A stretch of 27,971 bases of DNA from an uncultured Lactobacillus sp. (GTDB lineage Bacteria > Bacillota > Bacilli > Lactobacillales > Lactobacillaceae), in the NCBI GenBank assembly GCA_910587695.1, contig CAJUNC010000023.1:1-27971 (forward strand), given 5' to 3'. The position numbers and the translations under genes were made by a program. Positions 6,058 through 12,997 of this stretch are shown here, piece by piece. Each line of letters opens with the position of its first letter. The first letter of the stretch is position 1. The notes under the pieces are model-generated. The model saw only the letters and a program-made list of their open reading frames with translations, was not told the DNA's origin and ran no database searches.

Positions 6058-7155
6058 TTGGGTAAAGAAAAAGCAAAGAAATCGGTTGCTAAAAAAATCA
6101 TCATCGGTGTTATTTTAGTGATTGCAGTTTTGATCGTATTAGTCGGAGCATTTGGCTATCATTACGTTAAGACGGCTTTGCAACCACTTGACAAAAACTC
6201 GAATCAACGTATCGAAGTCAAGATCCCTGTTGGAAGTAACAACAAGCAGATCGGTGCTATTTTAGAGGAAAAAAAGGTCATCAAGAGTGGCTTTGTCTTT
6301 GATTACTACGTTAAGACTAATAAACTAGGTAATTTTAAGGCAGGGTATTATGAACTAAAACCATCAATGACACTTGAACAGATCTCAAAGGCTTTACAAA
6401 AAGGTGGTGCTAGTGAATCACTTGACTCAGGAAAAGTTCTTGTAAAAGAAGGGGTGACGATCGATGAGATCGGAACTGAGATCCAAAATACGACTAAGTT
6501 TAGTAAGAAGGACTTTTTGGCATTAGTCAACGACGAAAATTTCTTAAATGAGTTAAAGAACAAGTATCCAGAGTTATTAACATCAGCACTCGAAGCTAAA
6601 GATGTTCGTTATCGTTTAGAAGGATACTTATATCCAGCTACTTATTCGGTTCAAGATGATACGACATTAAAGCAATTGGTCGAACAAATGGTAGCTAAGA
6701 CCAATGAAATGTTGTCACCATACTACAGTAAGATCTCCGAACGTCACTACACAGTTCAACAAGCTTTGACTTTAGCTTCCTTAGTTGAACGTGAAGGTGT
6801 GACTGCAAAGGATCGTTATAAGATCGCAGGTGTGTTTGAAAATCGCTTAGAAAAGAACATGAAGATCCAATCGGATATTTCAGTTCTTTATGCTTTAGGT
6901 AAACATAAGCAAAATGTGACATATAAAGATCTTGAAGTCGATTCTCCATACAACCTATATCAAAATGAAGGTATGGGACCTGGACCGTTCAATAATCCAA
7001 GTATTGCATCGGTAAAAGCTGTCTTAGATCCAGTCGATAAGGATAAAGGTTATCTTTATTTCATCGCAAATATGAAGACAGGTAAGGTCTATTTCTCCAA
7101 GACTTATGAAGAACATCAAGCATTGACCAAAAAACTCGAAAAAGATAATCAATAA
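6058..7155 (+). CDS. mltG: Endolytic murein transglycosylase MltG (YceG-like)
   Basis: A membrane-anchored endolytic transglycosylase that cuts nascent glycan strands at the cytoplasmic membrane, acting with the elongation machinery. A short basic N-terminus precedes one transmembrane segment at about residues 12-33 (IIIGVILVIAVLIVLVGAF). The extracytoplasmic part has a LysM-like region followed by the YceG catalytic domain. The catalytic Glu lies in ASLVEREG near residue 243, with GMGPGPFNNPS and VLDPVDKDKGYLYF after it. I prefer TTG 6058 (365 aa): AAGGGTGATT lies about 6 bases upstream. A GTG at 6049 is in frame but sits inside that ribosome binding site. udk follows after 24 bases, so they are probably co-transcribed. 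Confidence 0.93.
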   Translation: MGKEKAKKSVAKKIIIGVILVIAVLIVLVGAFGYHYVKTALQPLDKNSNQRIEVKIPVGSNNKQIGAILEEKKVIKSGFVFDYYVKTNKLGNFKAGYYELKPSMTLEQISKALQKGGASESLDSGKVLVKEGVTIDEIGTEIQNTTKFSKKDFLALVNDENFLNELKNKYPELLTSALEAKDVRYRLEGYLYPATYSVQDDTTLKQLVEQMVAKTNEMLSPYYSKISERHYTVQQALTLASLVEREGVTAKDRYKIAGVFENRLEKNMKIQSDISVLYALGKHKQNVTYKDLEVDSPYNLYQNEGMGPGPFNNPSIASVKAVLDPVDKDKGYLYFIANMKTGKVYFSKTYEEHQALTKKLEKDNQ

Positions 7156-7179
7156 TTAATTTAAGGTAGGTATTTATTA

Positions 7180-7827
7180 ATGTCAGAAGCAAAGAAGCGT
7201 CCACGTCCAATTATTATCGGTGTAACTGGAGGATCAGGTAGTGGGAAGACCTCTGTTTCCCGTGCGATCTTTGATCAACTTCATGGTCATTCCTTGATGA
7301 TGCTCCAAGAAGATTCATATTACAAGAGTCAAGATGATGTTCCATTTGAAGAACGTACTAAAGTCAACTATGACCATCCAAATGCTTTTGATACAGATCT
7401 CTTGATCGAACAGCTTGAAGATCTACTAAACTGGAAGACGATCGAGATCCCAGTTTACGATTACGCTGCTCATACACGGAGCAAGGAAGTTGTAGTTCAA
7501 GAACCACGAGAAGTTATCATTGTGGAAGGTATTTTGACGCTAAATGACGCACGCTTGCGTGATCTGATGGATATCAAGATCTTCGTGGACACTGATGACG
7601 ATATTCGGATCATTCGTCGTATCCAACGTGATATTGAAGAACGCGGTCGAACATTGCAATCAGTGATCGATCAATATCTTGAGACAGTTAAGCCAATGTA
7701 TCATCAATTTATTGAACCTTCAAAGCGTTATGCTGACATTATTGTGCCTGAAGGTGGCGAAAATCAAGTTGCGATCGATCTTTTGGTCACAAAAGTTCGT
7801 GACATCATTCGTAAAAACGAAGGCTAA
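7180..7827 (+). CDS. udk: Uridine kinase
   Basis: Phosphorylates uridine and cytidine to UMP and CMP in pyrimidine salvage, using ATP or GTP. It has 215 residues, normal for the family. The P-loop GVTGGSGSGKTS is at about 14-25. The substrate-binding region YYKSQDDVPFEERTKVNYDHPNAFD is near 46-70, and the Walker-B-like VIIVEGILTLND near 112-123. RRIQRDIEERGR matches the lid. The ATG at 7180 follows AAGGTAGG at good spacing. mltG-udk-greA is a conserved order in lactobacilli and bacilli; greA also has a promoter of its own at the end of udk. Confidence 0.95.
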   Translation: MSEAKKRPRPIIIGVTGGSGSGKTSVSRAIFDQLHGHSLMMLQEDSYYKSQDDVPFEERTKVNYDHPNAFDTDLLIEQLEDLLNWKTIEIPVYDYAAHTRSKEVVVQEPREVIIVEGILTLNDARLRDLMDIKIFVDTDDDIRIIRRIQRDIEERGRTLQSVIDQYLETVKPMYHQFIEPSKRYADIIVPEGGENQVAIDLLVTKVRDIIRKNEG

Positions 7828-7830
7828 TTG

Positions 7831-7839
7831 TGGTATAAT
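7831..7839 (+). promoter_or_regulatory. Extended -10 promoter for greA
   Basis: TGGTATAAT (hexamer 7834-7839) is an extended -10 with a consensus hexamer and no good -35. It begins 4 bases after the udk stop codon, 36 bases before the greA ATG, and would let greA be expressed independently of mltG-udk. Confidence 0.6.
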
Positions 7840-7875
7840 GGACCACGCAGTTAATGATATTAATGAGGTGTAAAA

Positions 7876-8349
7876 ATGGCTGAAGAAAAAACATTTCCAA
7901 TGACATTGGAAGGTAAAGAAAAACTTGAAGTTGAATTAGAAGAACTCCGGACAACTAAGCGAGCAGAGATCATCGAACGGATCAAGATCGCTCGTTCCTT
8001 TGGAGATCTATCCGAAAACTCCGAATACGAAGCTGCGAAGAATGAACAATCAATGCTTGAAGGTCGGATCAAAGAAGTAGAAAACATGTTGAATCATGCT
8101 GAGATCATTGATAATGGCTCGATCGCTGCTGACGAAGTTGCGATCGGTAAAACGGTGGTCTTCCAAGAAGAGGACGATGAACCAGAAACTTACCAGATCG
8201 TAGGTGCTGCTGAGGCTGACCCATTTGCTGGTAAGATCTCAAATGAATCACCGATCGCACAAAGTTTAGTTGGACATAAAGTGGGAGAGACAGTGAGTGT
8301 TGAAACTCCTGGCGGTGAAATGCAAGTTAAGATCATCGAAGTTAAATAA
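7876..8349 (+). CDS. greA: Transcription elongation factor GreA
   Basis: Rescues backtracked RNA polymerase by stimulating transcript cleavage in the secondary channel. It has 157 residues, the standard length. The N-terminal antiparallel coiled coil (about 1-75) carries the conserved tip GDLSENSEYEAAKNEQ near 43-58 with its acidic residues intact. The C-terminal FKBP-like domain ends in TPGGEMQVKIIEV. The ATG at 7876 has GAGGTG about 7 bases upstream. This gene illustrates the codon-pair bias of the window: nearly every isoleucine not following another isoleucine is encoded NNG-ATC, and CAG appears only before isoleucine. The terminator hairpin at 8389 follows. Confidence 0.97.
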   Translation: MAEEKTFPMTLEGKEKLEVELEELRTTKRAEIIERIKIARSFGDLSENSEYEAAKNEQSMLEGRIKEVENMLNHAEIIDNGSIAADEVAIGKTVVFQEEDDEPETYQIVGAAEADPFAGKISNESPIAQSLVGHKVGETVSVETPGGEMQVKIIEVK

Positions 8350-8366
8350 ATTGATCTAAGAAAGAA

Positions 8367-8386
8367 GCTGTGACATAAGTTTCTAT
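8367..8386 (+). repeat. Left terminal inverted repeat of the IS1182-type relic
   Basis: GCTGTGACATAAGTTTCTAT. It is the exact reverse complement of 8744-8763, 20 of 20 positions, and pairing stops abruptly on both sides. Confidence 0.9.
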
Positions 8387-8388
8387 AT

Positions 8389-8440
8389 AAGAAGGCCATC
8401 CGAGTTTTTCAAAAATTCGGATGGTCTTCTTTTTGTTTTT
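8389..8440 (+). terminator. Strong hairpin acting as greA terminator
   Basis: AAGAAGGCCATCCGA (8389-8403) pairs with TCGGATGGTCTTCTT (8417-8431), a 15-bp stem with one G-U pair, followed by a T-rich tail to 8440. It lies just inside the left repeat of the IS relic, so greA appears to use an element-borne terminator. Confidence 0.85.
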
Positions 8441-8669
8441 ATTTATTATTTGGTGATATTTTTGGACTATCAGTGGACATTTTCCACATGTTCAATGCCA
8501 TTAATACTATTCTCATTTGACGATTTACCTTTTTTTACTTCATACGGTAAATCGAGTAAACCCCAAATAAGCCTTCAAATTACCGAAAATAGATTTGATC
8601 TTATTTTTTAAGCTTCATAGGAGGTCGCCATGTTCAAACTGAATTGATTTATGTTATAAATGCAGGGGC
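8439..8669 (-). pseudogene. IS1182-family transposase, deleted and frameshifted
   Basis: Read leftwards, CIYNINQFSLNMATSYEA matches the conserved start of IS1182-type transposases (x-N-x-N-Q-x-x-L-x-L). It is followed at once by KIKSIFGNLKAYLGFTRFTV, the typical C-terminal region around the catalytic Glu helix (FGxLKxxLGFTRF). A TGA sits where Arg is expected, then a one-base frame change, then VNRQMRIVLMALNMWKM and a stop at 8439. The several hundred residues between the two ends are absent. It cannot encode an active enzyme. Confidence 0.72.
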
Positions 8670-8694
8670 TAGTGTCTTTTTTATTTATAGTACA

Positions 8695-8742
8695 AAAACG
8701 GTCGTAAATGAACAATTTTTAAAGCCCATTTACGACCGTTTT
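8695..8742. repeat. 16-bp perfect hairpin inside the right end of the IS relic
   Basis: AAAACGGTCGTAAATG (8695-8710) pairs perfectly with CATTTACGACCGTTTT (8727-8742) around a 16-base loop. It abuts the right inverted repeat, in what would be the leader of the transposase gene; such hairpins can block read-in transcription. It could also stop leftward transcription from the membrane-protein gene. Confidence 0.8.
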
Positions 8743-8743
8743 A

Positions 8744-8763
8744 ATAGAAACTTATGTCACAGC
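8744..8763 (-). repeat. Right terminal inverted repeat of the IS1182-type relic
   Basis: The exact reverse complement of 8367-8386. The adjoining outer bases CTC are shared with the diverged end at 439-441 but not with the left end here, so the full-length IS end may extend a few bases further (GAG-GCTGTGACATAAG). Confidence 0.9.
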
Positions 8764-8773
8764 CTCAGGATAT

Positions 8774-9124
8774 TTAAGTTTTGAAAACAAATAGTCCAGT
8801 GCCGATCCCGATAAAGATACAAGCTAAACAAAGAAAGATACTGGTCCAAGCGTTGCCGATCCGAAACCAAAAATTGCGCGCTGTCATAAGAAATATTAGG
8901 CAGGCGGTAATAAAAAATAGAAAGTAGATCAATTTTAGTGGCGCAAAAATAAATAAAACCATCAAAGCACAGAGCAACAGTAAATTTCTAAAGTTTTTAT
9001 ACCAGTACAAAGTACCAAAGAAAGCTTGTTGGTAAGAAAAACGGCGGTCATGCGGTAAAGAACTAAATTTTAAGATGACCAGCAAAAGCCAAAAGATATA
9101 AAGGGAGATCCCAAGAATATTCAT
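8774..9124 (-). CDS. Small integral membrane protein, unknown function
   Basis: A 116-residue protein with about four hydrophobic segments, near residues 2-20, 43-61, 62-82 and 91-112, separated by short basic loops (HDRRFSYQQ, YWYKNFRN, TARNFWFRIGN). No recognised motif or family. The ATG at 9124 has GATGAGG about 9 bases upstream. It lies 18 bases downstream of the nucleoside hydrolase on the same strand, so the two are probably co-transcribed. That hints at a link with nucleoside use or transport, but four short helices are too few for a known nucleoside permease and no transport motif is visible. Confidence 0.75.
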   Translation of the reverse strand: MNILGISLYIFWLLLVILKFSSLPHDRRFSYQQAFFGTLYWYKNFRNLLLLCALMVLFIFAPLKLIYFLFFITACLIFLMTARNFWFRIGNAWTSIFLCLACIFIGIGTGLFVFKT

Positions 9125-9142
9125 TGCTTAAGCCTCATCTTC

Positions 9143-10102
9143 CTAATTTTTGCTAAATAGTGTTGTCAAACGTTCCATAAATAGATCGACAAAACGATCC
9201 TTATCGACGTTGACGGCTGCTTTAGTCGATAAAGCTGGTTCGTTGATCCGAGTTTCATCACCGATCGTGCGTCCAGCATAAGGACCTTTAGTATCGACTT
9301 TCATATTTAGATCAAGTGTTGTTACTAACGAAGGCTCGATCGCTGCTGCTACAGCTAATGGATCATGTAAAGCACAACCACCTAAATGAGGACTTGTAAC
9401 TTTGTAAGCATCGATATAGTAATCTGTTAGATCAGCGTATTTTTCACCAGCTAAAGTCTTCAAGTCACGCCACTTTTGAGTTTCTTTTGTAGTCAAGAGT
9501 GTTCGAGTCGTAACGTCTAAACCGATCATCGTCAATGGGAATTCACTGCGAAAGACTTTATCAGCTGCTTCAGGATCTTGATTAATGTTAGCTTCGGTTA
9601 CGGGATTGACATTCCCAGGAACAGTCAAAGCTCCACCCATTAAGGTAACTTTACCTACAAGTTTAGCGATCTGTGGGTCTTTTTCCAAAGCTGCAGCTAA
9701 GTTTGTTAAAGGACCAGTTGGAACGATCACGAGATCTTTGCCATATTTGTGAGCAGCTTCGATGAAGAAATCGACCCCAGACATCGTTTCAGGTTTGCGG
9801 TCAGCTTTTTTTAGTTTGACTTCGCCAATACCGTTTTTACCGTGGATCTGGGCACTGATCGGCATAACTTCAAAGCTATCCTTAGTAGAAGCGTGTGGAA
9901 GTCCAGTGAAAACTGGAATGTCGGGACGTCCTAACAGTTCAAGTAAATCTAAACTATTTTGGACCCCATCTTCGACTAGAATGTTACCATATGAACCCAC
10001 GATCCCGATCAGATCGCATTCTTCTGAGGCTAAAGCATAAGCGATGGCTAATGCATCGTCGATCCCAGTATCAAGATCAAGAATCATTTTGTATTTTGCC
10101 AA
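9143..10102 (-). CDS. Inosine/uridine-preferring nucleoside hydrolase
   Basis: Cleaves the N-glycosidic bond of ribonucleosides to base plus ribose (purine/pyrimidine salvage). The N-terminal calcium-binding signature DLDTGIDDALA, with Asp at positions 9, 11, 15 and 16, and the later His-Asp pair in GGCALHDPLAVAAA are both intact. LMGGA and NPVTEANINQDPEAA are also family-typical. I prefer TTG 10102 (319 aa), because AGGAG at 10112-10116 lies 9 bases upstream of it but directly abuts the ATG at 10111. Substrate preference among RihA/B/C types cannot be read safely. It heads a two-gene leftward unit with the membrane protein and is divergent from the DUF3013-like gene. Confidence 0.92.
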   Translation of the reverse strand: MAKYKMILDLDTGIDDALAIAYALASEECDLIGIVGSYGNILVEDGVQNSLDLLELLGRPDIPVFTGLPHASTKDSFEVMPISAQIHGKNGIGEVKLKKADRKPETMSGVDFFIEAAHKYGKDLVIVPTGPLTNLAAALEKDPQIAKLVGKVTLMGGALTVPGNVNPVTEANINQDPEAADKVFRSEFPLTMIGLDVTTRTLLTTKETQKWRDLKTLAGEKYADLTDYYIDAYKVTSPHLGGCALHDPLAVAAAIEPSLVTTLDLNMKVDTKGPYAGRTIGDETRINEPALSTKAAVNVDKDRFVDLFMERLTTLFSKN

Positions 10103-10278
10103 GTAGATCATCTCCTAAAGTTAGTAATTCACACTCTTAGTTTATCAGAAATTATGGCTTTTGTGCTTAATTGAGTGTAAAAAATTAATAAAATATTGCT
10201 AAAAACGATAAAATATACGTTAAATCATCTAAAAACAAAAGATTATCGAATTAAACTTGTTTTCTATCCCGCCTAGAG

Positions 10279-10297
10279 GTTACTATATTAGTGTAAC
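10279..10297. promoter_or_regulatory. Dyad over the probable -10 of the DUF3013-like gene
   Basis: GTTAC (10279-10283) and GTAAC (10293-10297) form an inverted repeat around TATATT (10284-10289), a candidate -10. The -35 is poor. An operator is possible but unproven. The rest of the 209-bp divergent gap is AT-rich with no clearer signal; I see no catabolite-response element. Confidence 0.3.
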
Positions 10298-10320
10298 TAT
10301 ACACAGACAGGATTGATTGG

Positions 10321-10809
10321 ATGGCAAAAACAGATCTTTTGACTTTTTTAGAAAGCAATATAGATAGCTTAGATTTTGATGGTAAGATCGAACTTTTTTG
10401 GAATAAGCGTGCCAAAACATTTGAGATGGAACTGACCTTTTATGCTGAAAACTCTACTAGTCAAGTCATCACTGATGCAAAAGGAGTAAGTTCGGATGAA
10501 CCGATCATCTCATTTAGTGACAGTATTTTATTTTATGATGAGAAAAATGTAGCACAAGTCGAATCAGAAGCGTATTTAGCGTGTTTGAGCTATGCTGGTA
10601 AAAAAGGTTGGACGTTAGCGCGCGGCAAAGCATTTTTTAGTTATTTACAGATCGTGTTAGATAATGGACGTTCGGATCTACTTGACTTTTTAAATGACAG
10701 TGACAAGGAATTATTCGAACTGACATGGTCGATGAGTGAATTTGAAAGATTTGTGCAGGATGCAAATGAGAATACGGTTACTGAAAATTTGCCGTACCCT
10801 AAATTTTAA
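10321..10809 (+). CDS. DUF3013-like protein of unknown function
   Basis: A 162-residue acidic, soluble protein with no signal peptide. It resembles the DUF3013 family of Lactobacillales, which I recall as often encoded beside prmA; the assignment is from memory of length, opening (MAKTDLLTFLESNID) and context. Aromatic-rich segments include IELFWNKRAKTFEMELTFYAE and GKAFFSYLQIVLD. There are no catalytic motifs. The start ATG at 10321 has only a weak ribosome binding site (CAGGATTGATTGG). prmA starts 19 bases downstream, suggesting an operon with prmA and rsmE. Confidence 0.7.
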   Translation: MAKTDLLTFLESNIDSLDFDGKIELFWNKRAKTFEMELTFYAENSTSQVITDAKGVSSDEPIISFSDSILFYDEKNVAQVESEAYLACLSYAGKKGWTLARGKAFFSYLQIVLDNGRSDLLDFLNDSDKELFELTWSMSEFERFVQDANENTVTENLPYPKF

Positions 10810-10827
10810 GCAAAGGATGAATTTATT

Positions 10828-11715
10828 TTGGATTGGATCAAATTAACTGTAACGACAACAAATGAGGCGAGTGAAGCTGTAATAAATCTTTTGATGGAAA
10901 ATGGTGCTGGTGGCGTTGAGATCGATGATTCCGATCTTAGTCAAGTTGAATTAGCTACATATTTTCAAGCACAAGCTGGCTTAGTAGAGCTACTCCCTGA
11001 ATTAGAACAAAAAATCGCACAATTACGAGAATTTGGCTTAGATCCAGGAAAGGGAACTGTCAAATTAGCTGAACTAGATGATGATTCTTGGGCGGATGTT
11101 TGGAAAAAATACTATCATCCGGTCCGCTTAACGCGCTATTTGACGATCGTACCAAGTTGGGAAAATTATACTCCGGAAATGACTGATGAAAAAGTTATCA
11201 AACTTGATCCCGGTCGTGCTTTTGGAACGGGGACACATCCAACGACTAAATTGGCGTTACAAGCATTAGAGACAGTTGTGCGTGGTGGCGAAACTATGAT
11301 AGATGTAGGAACTGGCTCAGGTGTCTTGAGTATTGCAGCTAAGTATTTTGGAGTCGATCAGATCGCTGCTTATGATGTTGATGCTGAAGCGGTCAAAGCA
11401 GCTGAAGAAAATTTGGCGTTAAATGATATGCAAGATGCGATCACAGTGGGGGCTAATGATCTGTTGGCGGGGATCAAGACAAAAGTTGAGTTGATCACGG
11501 CTAATATCTTAGCTGAGATCATCGTACCATTGATCCCCCAAGCGTATGAGTGCTTAAAGCCAGGCGGGATCTTTATCACTTCTGGGATCATTGTTGATAA
11601 AAAAGACTTGATCGTCAGTGAGCTTGAAGCAAAGGGCTTTATGATCGATCAAGTTTTAAATATAAAAGATTGGTATTCGATCATCGCCCATATGCCAACT
11701 ACAGATGAGGTCTAA
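10828..11715 (+). CDS. prmA: Ribosomal protein L11 methyltransferase
   Basis: SAM-dependent methylase that trimethylates lysines (and the N-terminus) of ribosomal protein L11. It has 295 residues: an N-terminal substrate-recognition domain (about 1-110) and a class I methyltransferase domain. PGRAFGTGTHPTT near 128-140 and motif I DVGTGSGVLSIAA near 159-171 are textbook PrmA. NILAEIIVPLIP near 225 holds the post-motif Asn. The start is a TTG at 10828 with AAAGGATGA about 8 bases upstream; no ATG is available. rsmE begins 3 bases after the stop, so the two rRNA/ribosome-modification genes are translationally close. Confidence 0.95.
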   Translation: MDWIKLTVTTTNEASEAVINLLMENGAGGVEIDDSDLSQVELATYFQAQAGLVELLPELEQKIAQLREFGLDPGKGTVKLAELDDDSWADVWKKYYHPVRLTRYLTIVPSWENYTPEMTDEKVIKLDPGRAFGTGTHPTTKLALQALETVVRGGETMIDVGTGSGVLSIAAKYFGVDQIAAYDVDAEAVKAAEENLALNDMQDAITVGANDLLAGIKTKVELITANILAEIIVPLIPQAYECLKPGGIFITSGIIVDKKDLIVSELEAKGFMIDQVLNIKDWYSIIAHMPTTDEV

Positions 11716-11718
11716 AAA

Positions 11719-12468
11719 ATGCAACGTTATTTTTATAATGAAATGTTAGCCAATGAGCAATTTATTTTACCAAAAGACCTCTATAAGCATGCGATCACAG
11801 TAATGCGGATGCGTGTTGGAGATAAATTTGAGTTGGTGACTCCAGATAAGCAAGTTCAGATAATGGAAGTGACAGCAGTCGATAAACAACAGGCGCGAGC
11901 TAAGGTCGTTGAAACTTTTAGTCATCAAACTGAATTGCCAGTTGTAACAACGATCGCTTGTGGACTTTCTAAGGGAGATAAAGCGGAATTGATCGTTCAA
12001 AAGGGAACGGAATTGGGAGCTGATAAATTTATCTTTTTCAAGGGCGATTTTTCGGTCGCCAAGTGGGATGATAAAAAGCAAGCTAAAAAGATCGCGCGGT
12101 TAGAAAAGATCGCTTTAGCAGCGGCCGAACAGTCACATCGCACCACGATCCCGACGATCAGTTACTGCAGCAGCTTGAAAGAATTAAAACTAGCTTCAGA
12201 TGAGCTAGGTATCGTGGCCTATGAAGAAGCAGCTAAACAAGGGGAAAAAGCTAATTTGGTCAAAGTTATTGAACAACTCACTACACGCCAAGTGCCACAT
12301 CTGACGGCAGTTTTTGGCCCAGAAGGTGGTCTATCAACAAATGAGATCGAACTTTTGACTCAAAAAGGCTTTGTTCAAGCGGGATTAGGACCACGGATCA
12401 TGCGGGCTGAAACAGCGCCACTATATCTGCTAGCGACGCTTTCGTATGCGTTAGAATTGGTAAAATAG
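11719..12468 (+). CDS. rsmE: 16S rRNA (uracil-1498-N3)-methyltransferase
   Basis: Methylates U1498 of 16S rRNA in the mature small subunit. It has 249 residues: an N-terminal PUA-like domain (about 1-70) and a SPOUT knot domain. The SAM-binding knot is clear in VFGPEGGLSTNEIELL near 199-214 and LGPRIMRAETAPLYLL near 223-238. The ATG at 11719 overlaps the tail of the prmA ribosome-binding context (GAGGTCTAAAAA). The order prmA-rsmE is widely conserved in Firmicutes. Confidence 0.95.
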   Translation: MQRYFYNEMLANEQFILPKDLYKHAITVMRMRVGDKFELVTPDKQVQIMEVTAVDKQQARAKVVETFSHQTELPVVTTIACGLSKGDKAELIVQKGTELGADKFIFFKGDFSVAKWDDKKQAKKIARLEKIALAAAEQSHRTTIPTISYCSSLKELKLASDELGIVAYEEAAKQGEKANLVKVIEQLTTRQVPHLTAVFGPEGGLSTNEIELLTQKGFVQAGLGPRIMRAETAPLYLLATLSYALELVK

Positions 12469-12543
12469 CCTGTAGCAGAGTTTCTTCTATACTAAAATGT
12501 GATTTTACGGTAAAATAAAATTAATTAATTTTAGAAACAGGTA

Positions 12544-12876
12544 ATGAGAATGCAATTAAGTAAAGTATCACCCCAAAAAGTAATTTCGTATTGGGCTTTT
12601 GCCACACTGTTTAGTTTCGTGATCCCGATCATTTTTACTGTTTTAAATGTTGATGAGATCACGAAAACGGGTGTGATCTTATTTGGTGTCAATGTAGTTT
12701 ATGCGATCGCAATTGGATTTTATGCAGGTAAACATGCTGATAAGTTTTGGTTAGTGCTATTTTTCCCAGTTATTTACTTGATCGGTTGTGATTTCTTTTT
12801 TGATAGCCATGCGATCTATTGTGCCGTAGTTTATCTGATGTTGACAGGCTTTGCCTATGGTGCTGTACGCAAATAA
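12544..12876 (+). CDS. Small four-helix membrane protein, unknown function
   Basis: A 110-residue hydrophobic protein with about four predicted transmembrane helices, near residues 15-36, 42-62, 66-84 and 87-107. A basic loop (GKHADK) and a short acidic turn (DFFFDSH) lie between helices. No recognised family. Its GATC density equals that of the core genes, so it looks native rather than recently acquired. ATG 12544 is the first start; ATG 12550 is an alternative, and the ribosome binding site is weak for both. A perfect palindrome AAAATTAATTAATTTT (12517-12532) lies just upstream. Monocistronic, between rsmE and rel. Confidence 0.7.
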   Translation: MRMQLSKVSPQKVISYWAFATLFSFVIPIIFTVLNVDEITKTGVILFGVNVVYAIAIGFYAGKHADKFWLVLFFPVIYLIGCDFFFDSHAIYCAVVYLMLTGFAYGAVRK

Positions 12877-12891
12877 AATTTTACAACAGCA

Positions 12892-12925
12892 ATAGGCACT
12901 TTTTGCAGTAGTGAAAAGTGCCTAT
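12892..12925. repeat. 12-bp perfect hairpin between the membrane-protein gene and rel
   Basis: ATAGGCACTTTT (12892-12903) pairs perfectly with AAAAGTGCCTAT (12914-12925) around a 10-base loop, 15 bases after the membrane-protein stop. No T-tract follows on either strand, so it is not a standard intrinsic terminator. It may protect the 3' end of the mRNA or form part of the rel leader. Confidence 0.6.
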
Positions 12926-12966
12926 CGTGCATTCAAATGAATTTGGTAGATTGGTGAGAAAGGAAG

Positions 12967-12986
12967 CGCTACTGTCTTTAGTGGCG
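12967..12986 (+). repeat. Hairpin just upstream of the rel start
   Basis: CGCTACT (12967-12973) pairs with AGTGGCG (12980-12986), with one G-U and a 6-base loop. It occludes the region after a good AAGGAAG motif that has no start codon at the right distance, and ends 11 bases before the rel ATG, which itself has only GGTGATGAG as ribosome binding site. Confidence 0.45.
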
Positions 12987-12997
12987 ACGGTGATGAG

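Larger units (their letters stand above)
8367..8763 (-). mobile_element. Internally deleted IS1182-type element (MITE-like relic)
   Basis: A 397-bp unit bounded by perfect 20-bp inverted repeats (8367-8386 and 8744-8763). Inside, on the minus strand, are remnants of both ends of an IS1182-family DDE transposase: an N-terminal piece (NINQFSLNMATSYEA) joined directly to a C-terminal piece (KIKSIFGNLKAYLGFTRFTV, then VNRQMRIVLMALNMWKM after a frameshift). The middle of the gene is missing, so it could move only if a relative supplied transposase. Two strong hairpins lie just inside the repeats. No clear target duplication is visible at the borders. It fills most of the 424-bp gap between greA and the next gene. 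Confidence 0.75.

Noticed and set aside
10112..10320. Catabolite-response element between the nucleoside hydrolase and the DUF3013-like gene
   Set aside because: No sequence close to the cre consensus was found; ACGATAAAAT-type matches are too poor.
12517..12532. AAAATTAATTAATTTT palindrome as an operator
   Set aside because: It is a perfect palindrome, but made only of A and T in an AT-rich gap, so chance is a sufficient explanation.
12892..12925. Intrinsic terminator before rel
   Set aside because: The stem is perfect but no T-tract follows on either strand; kept only as a hairpin.
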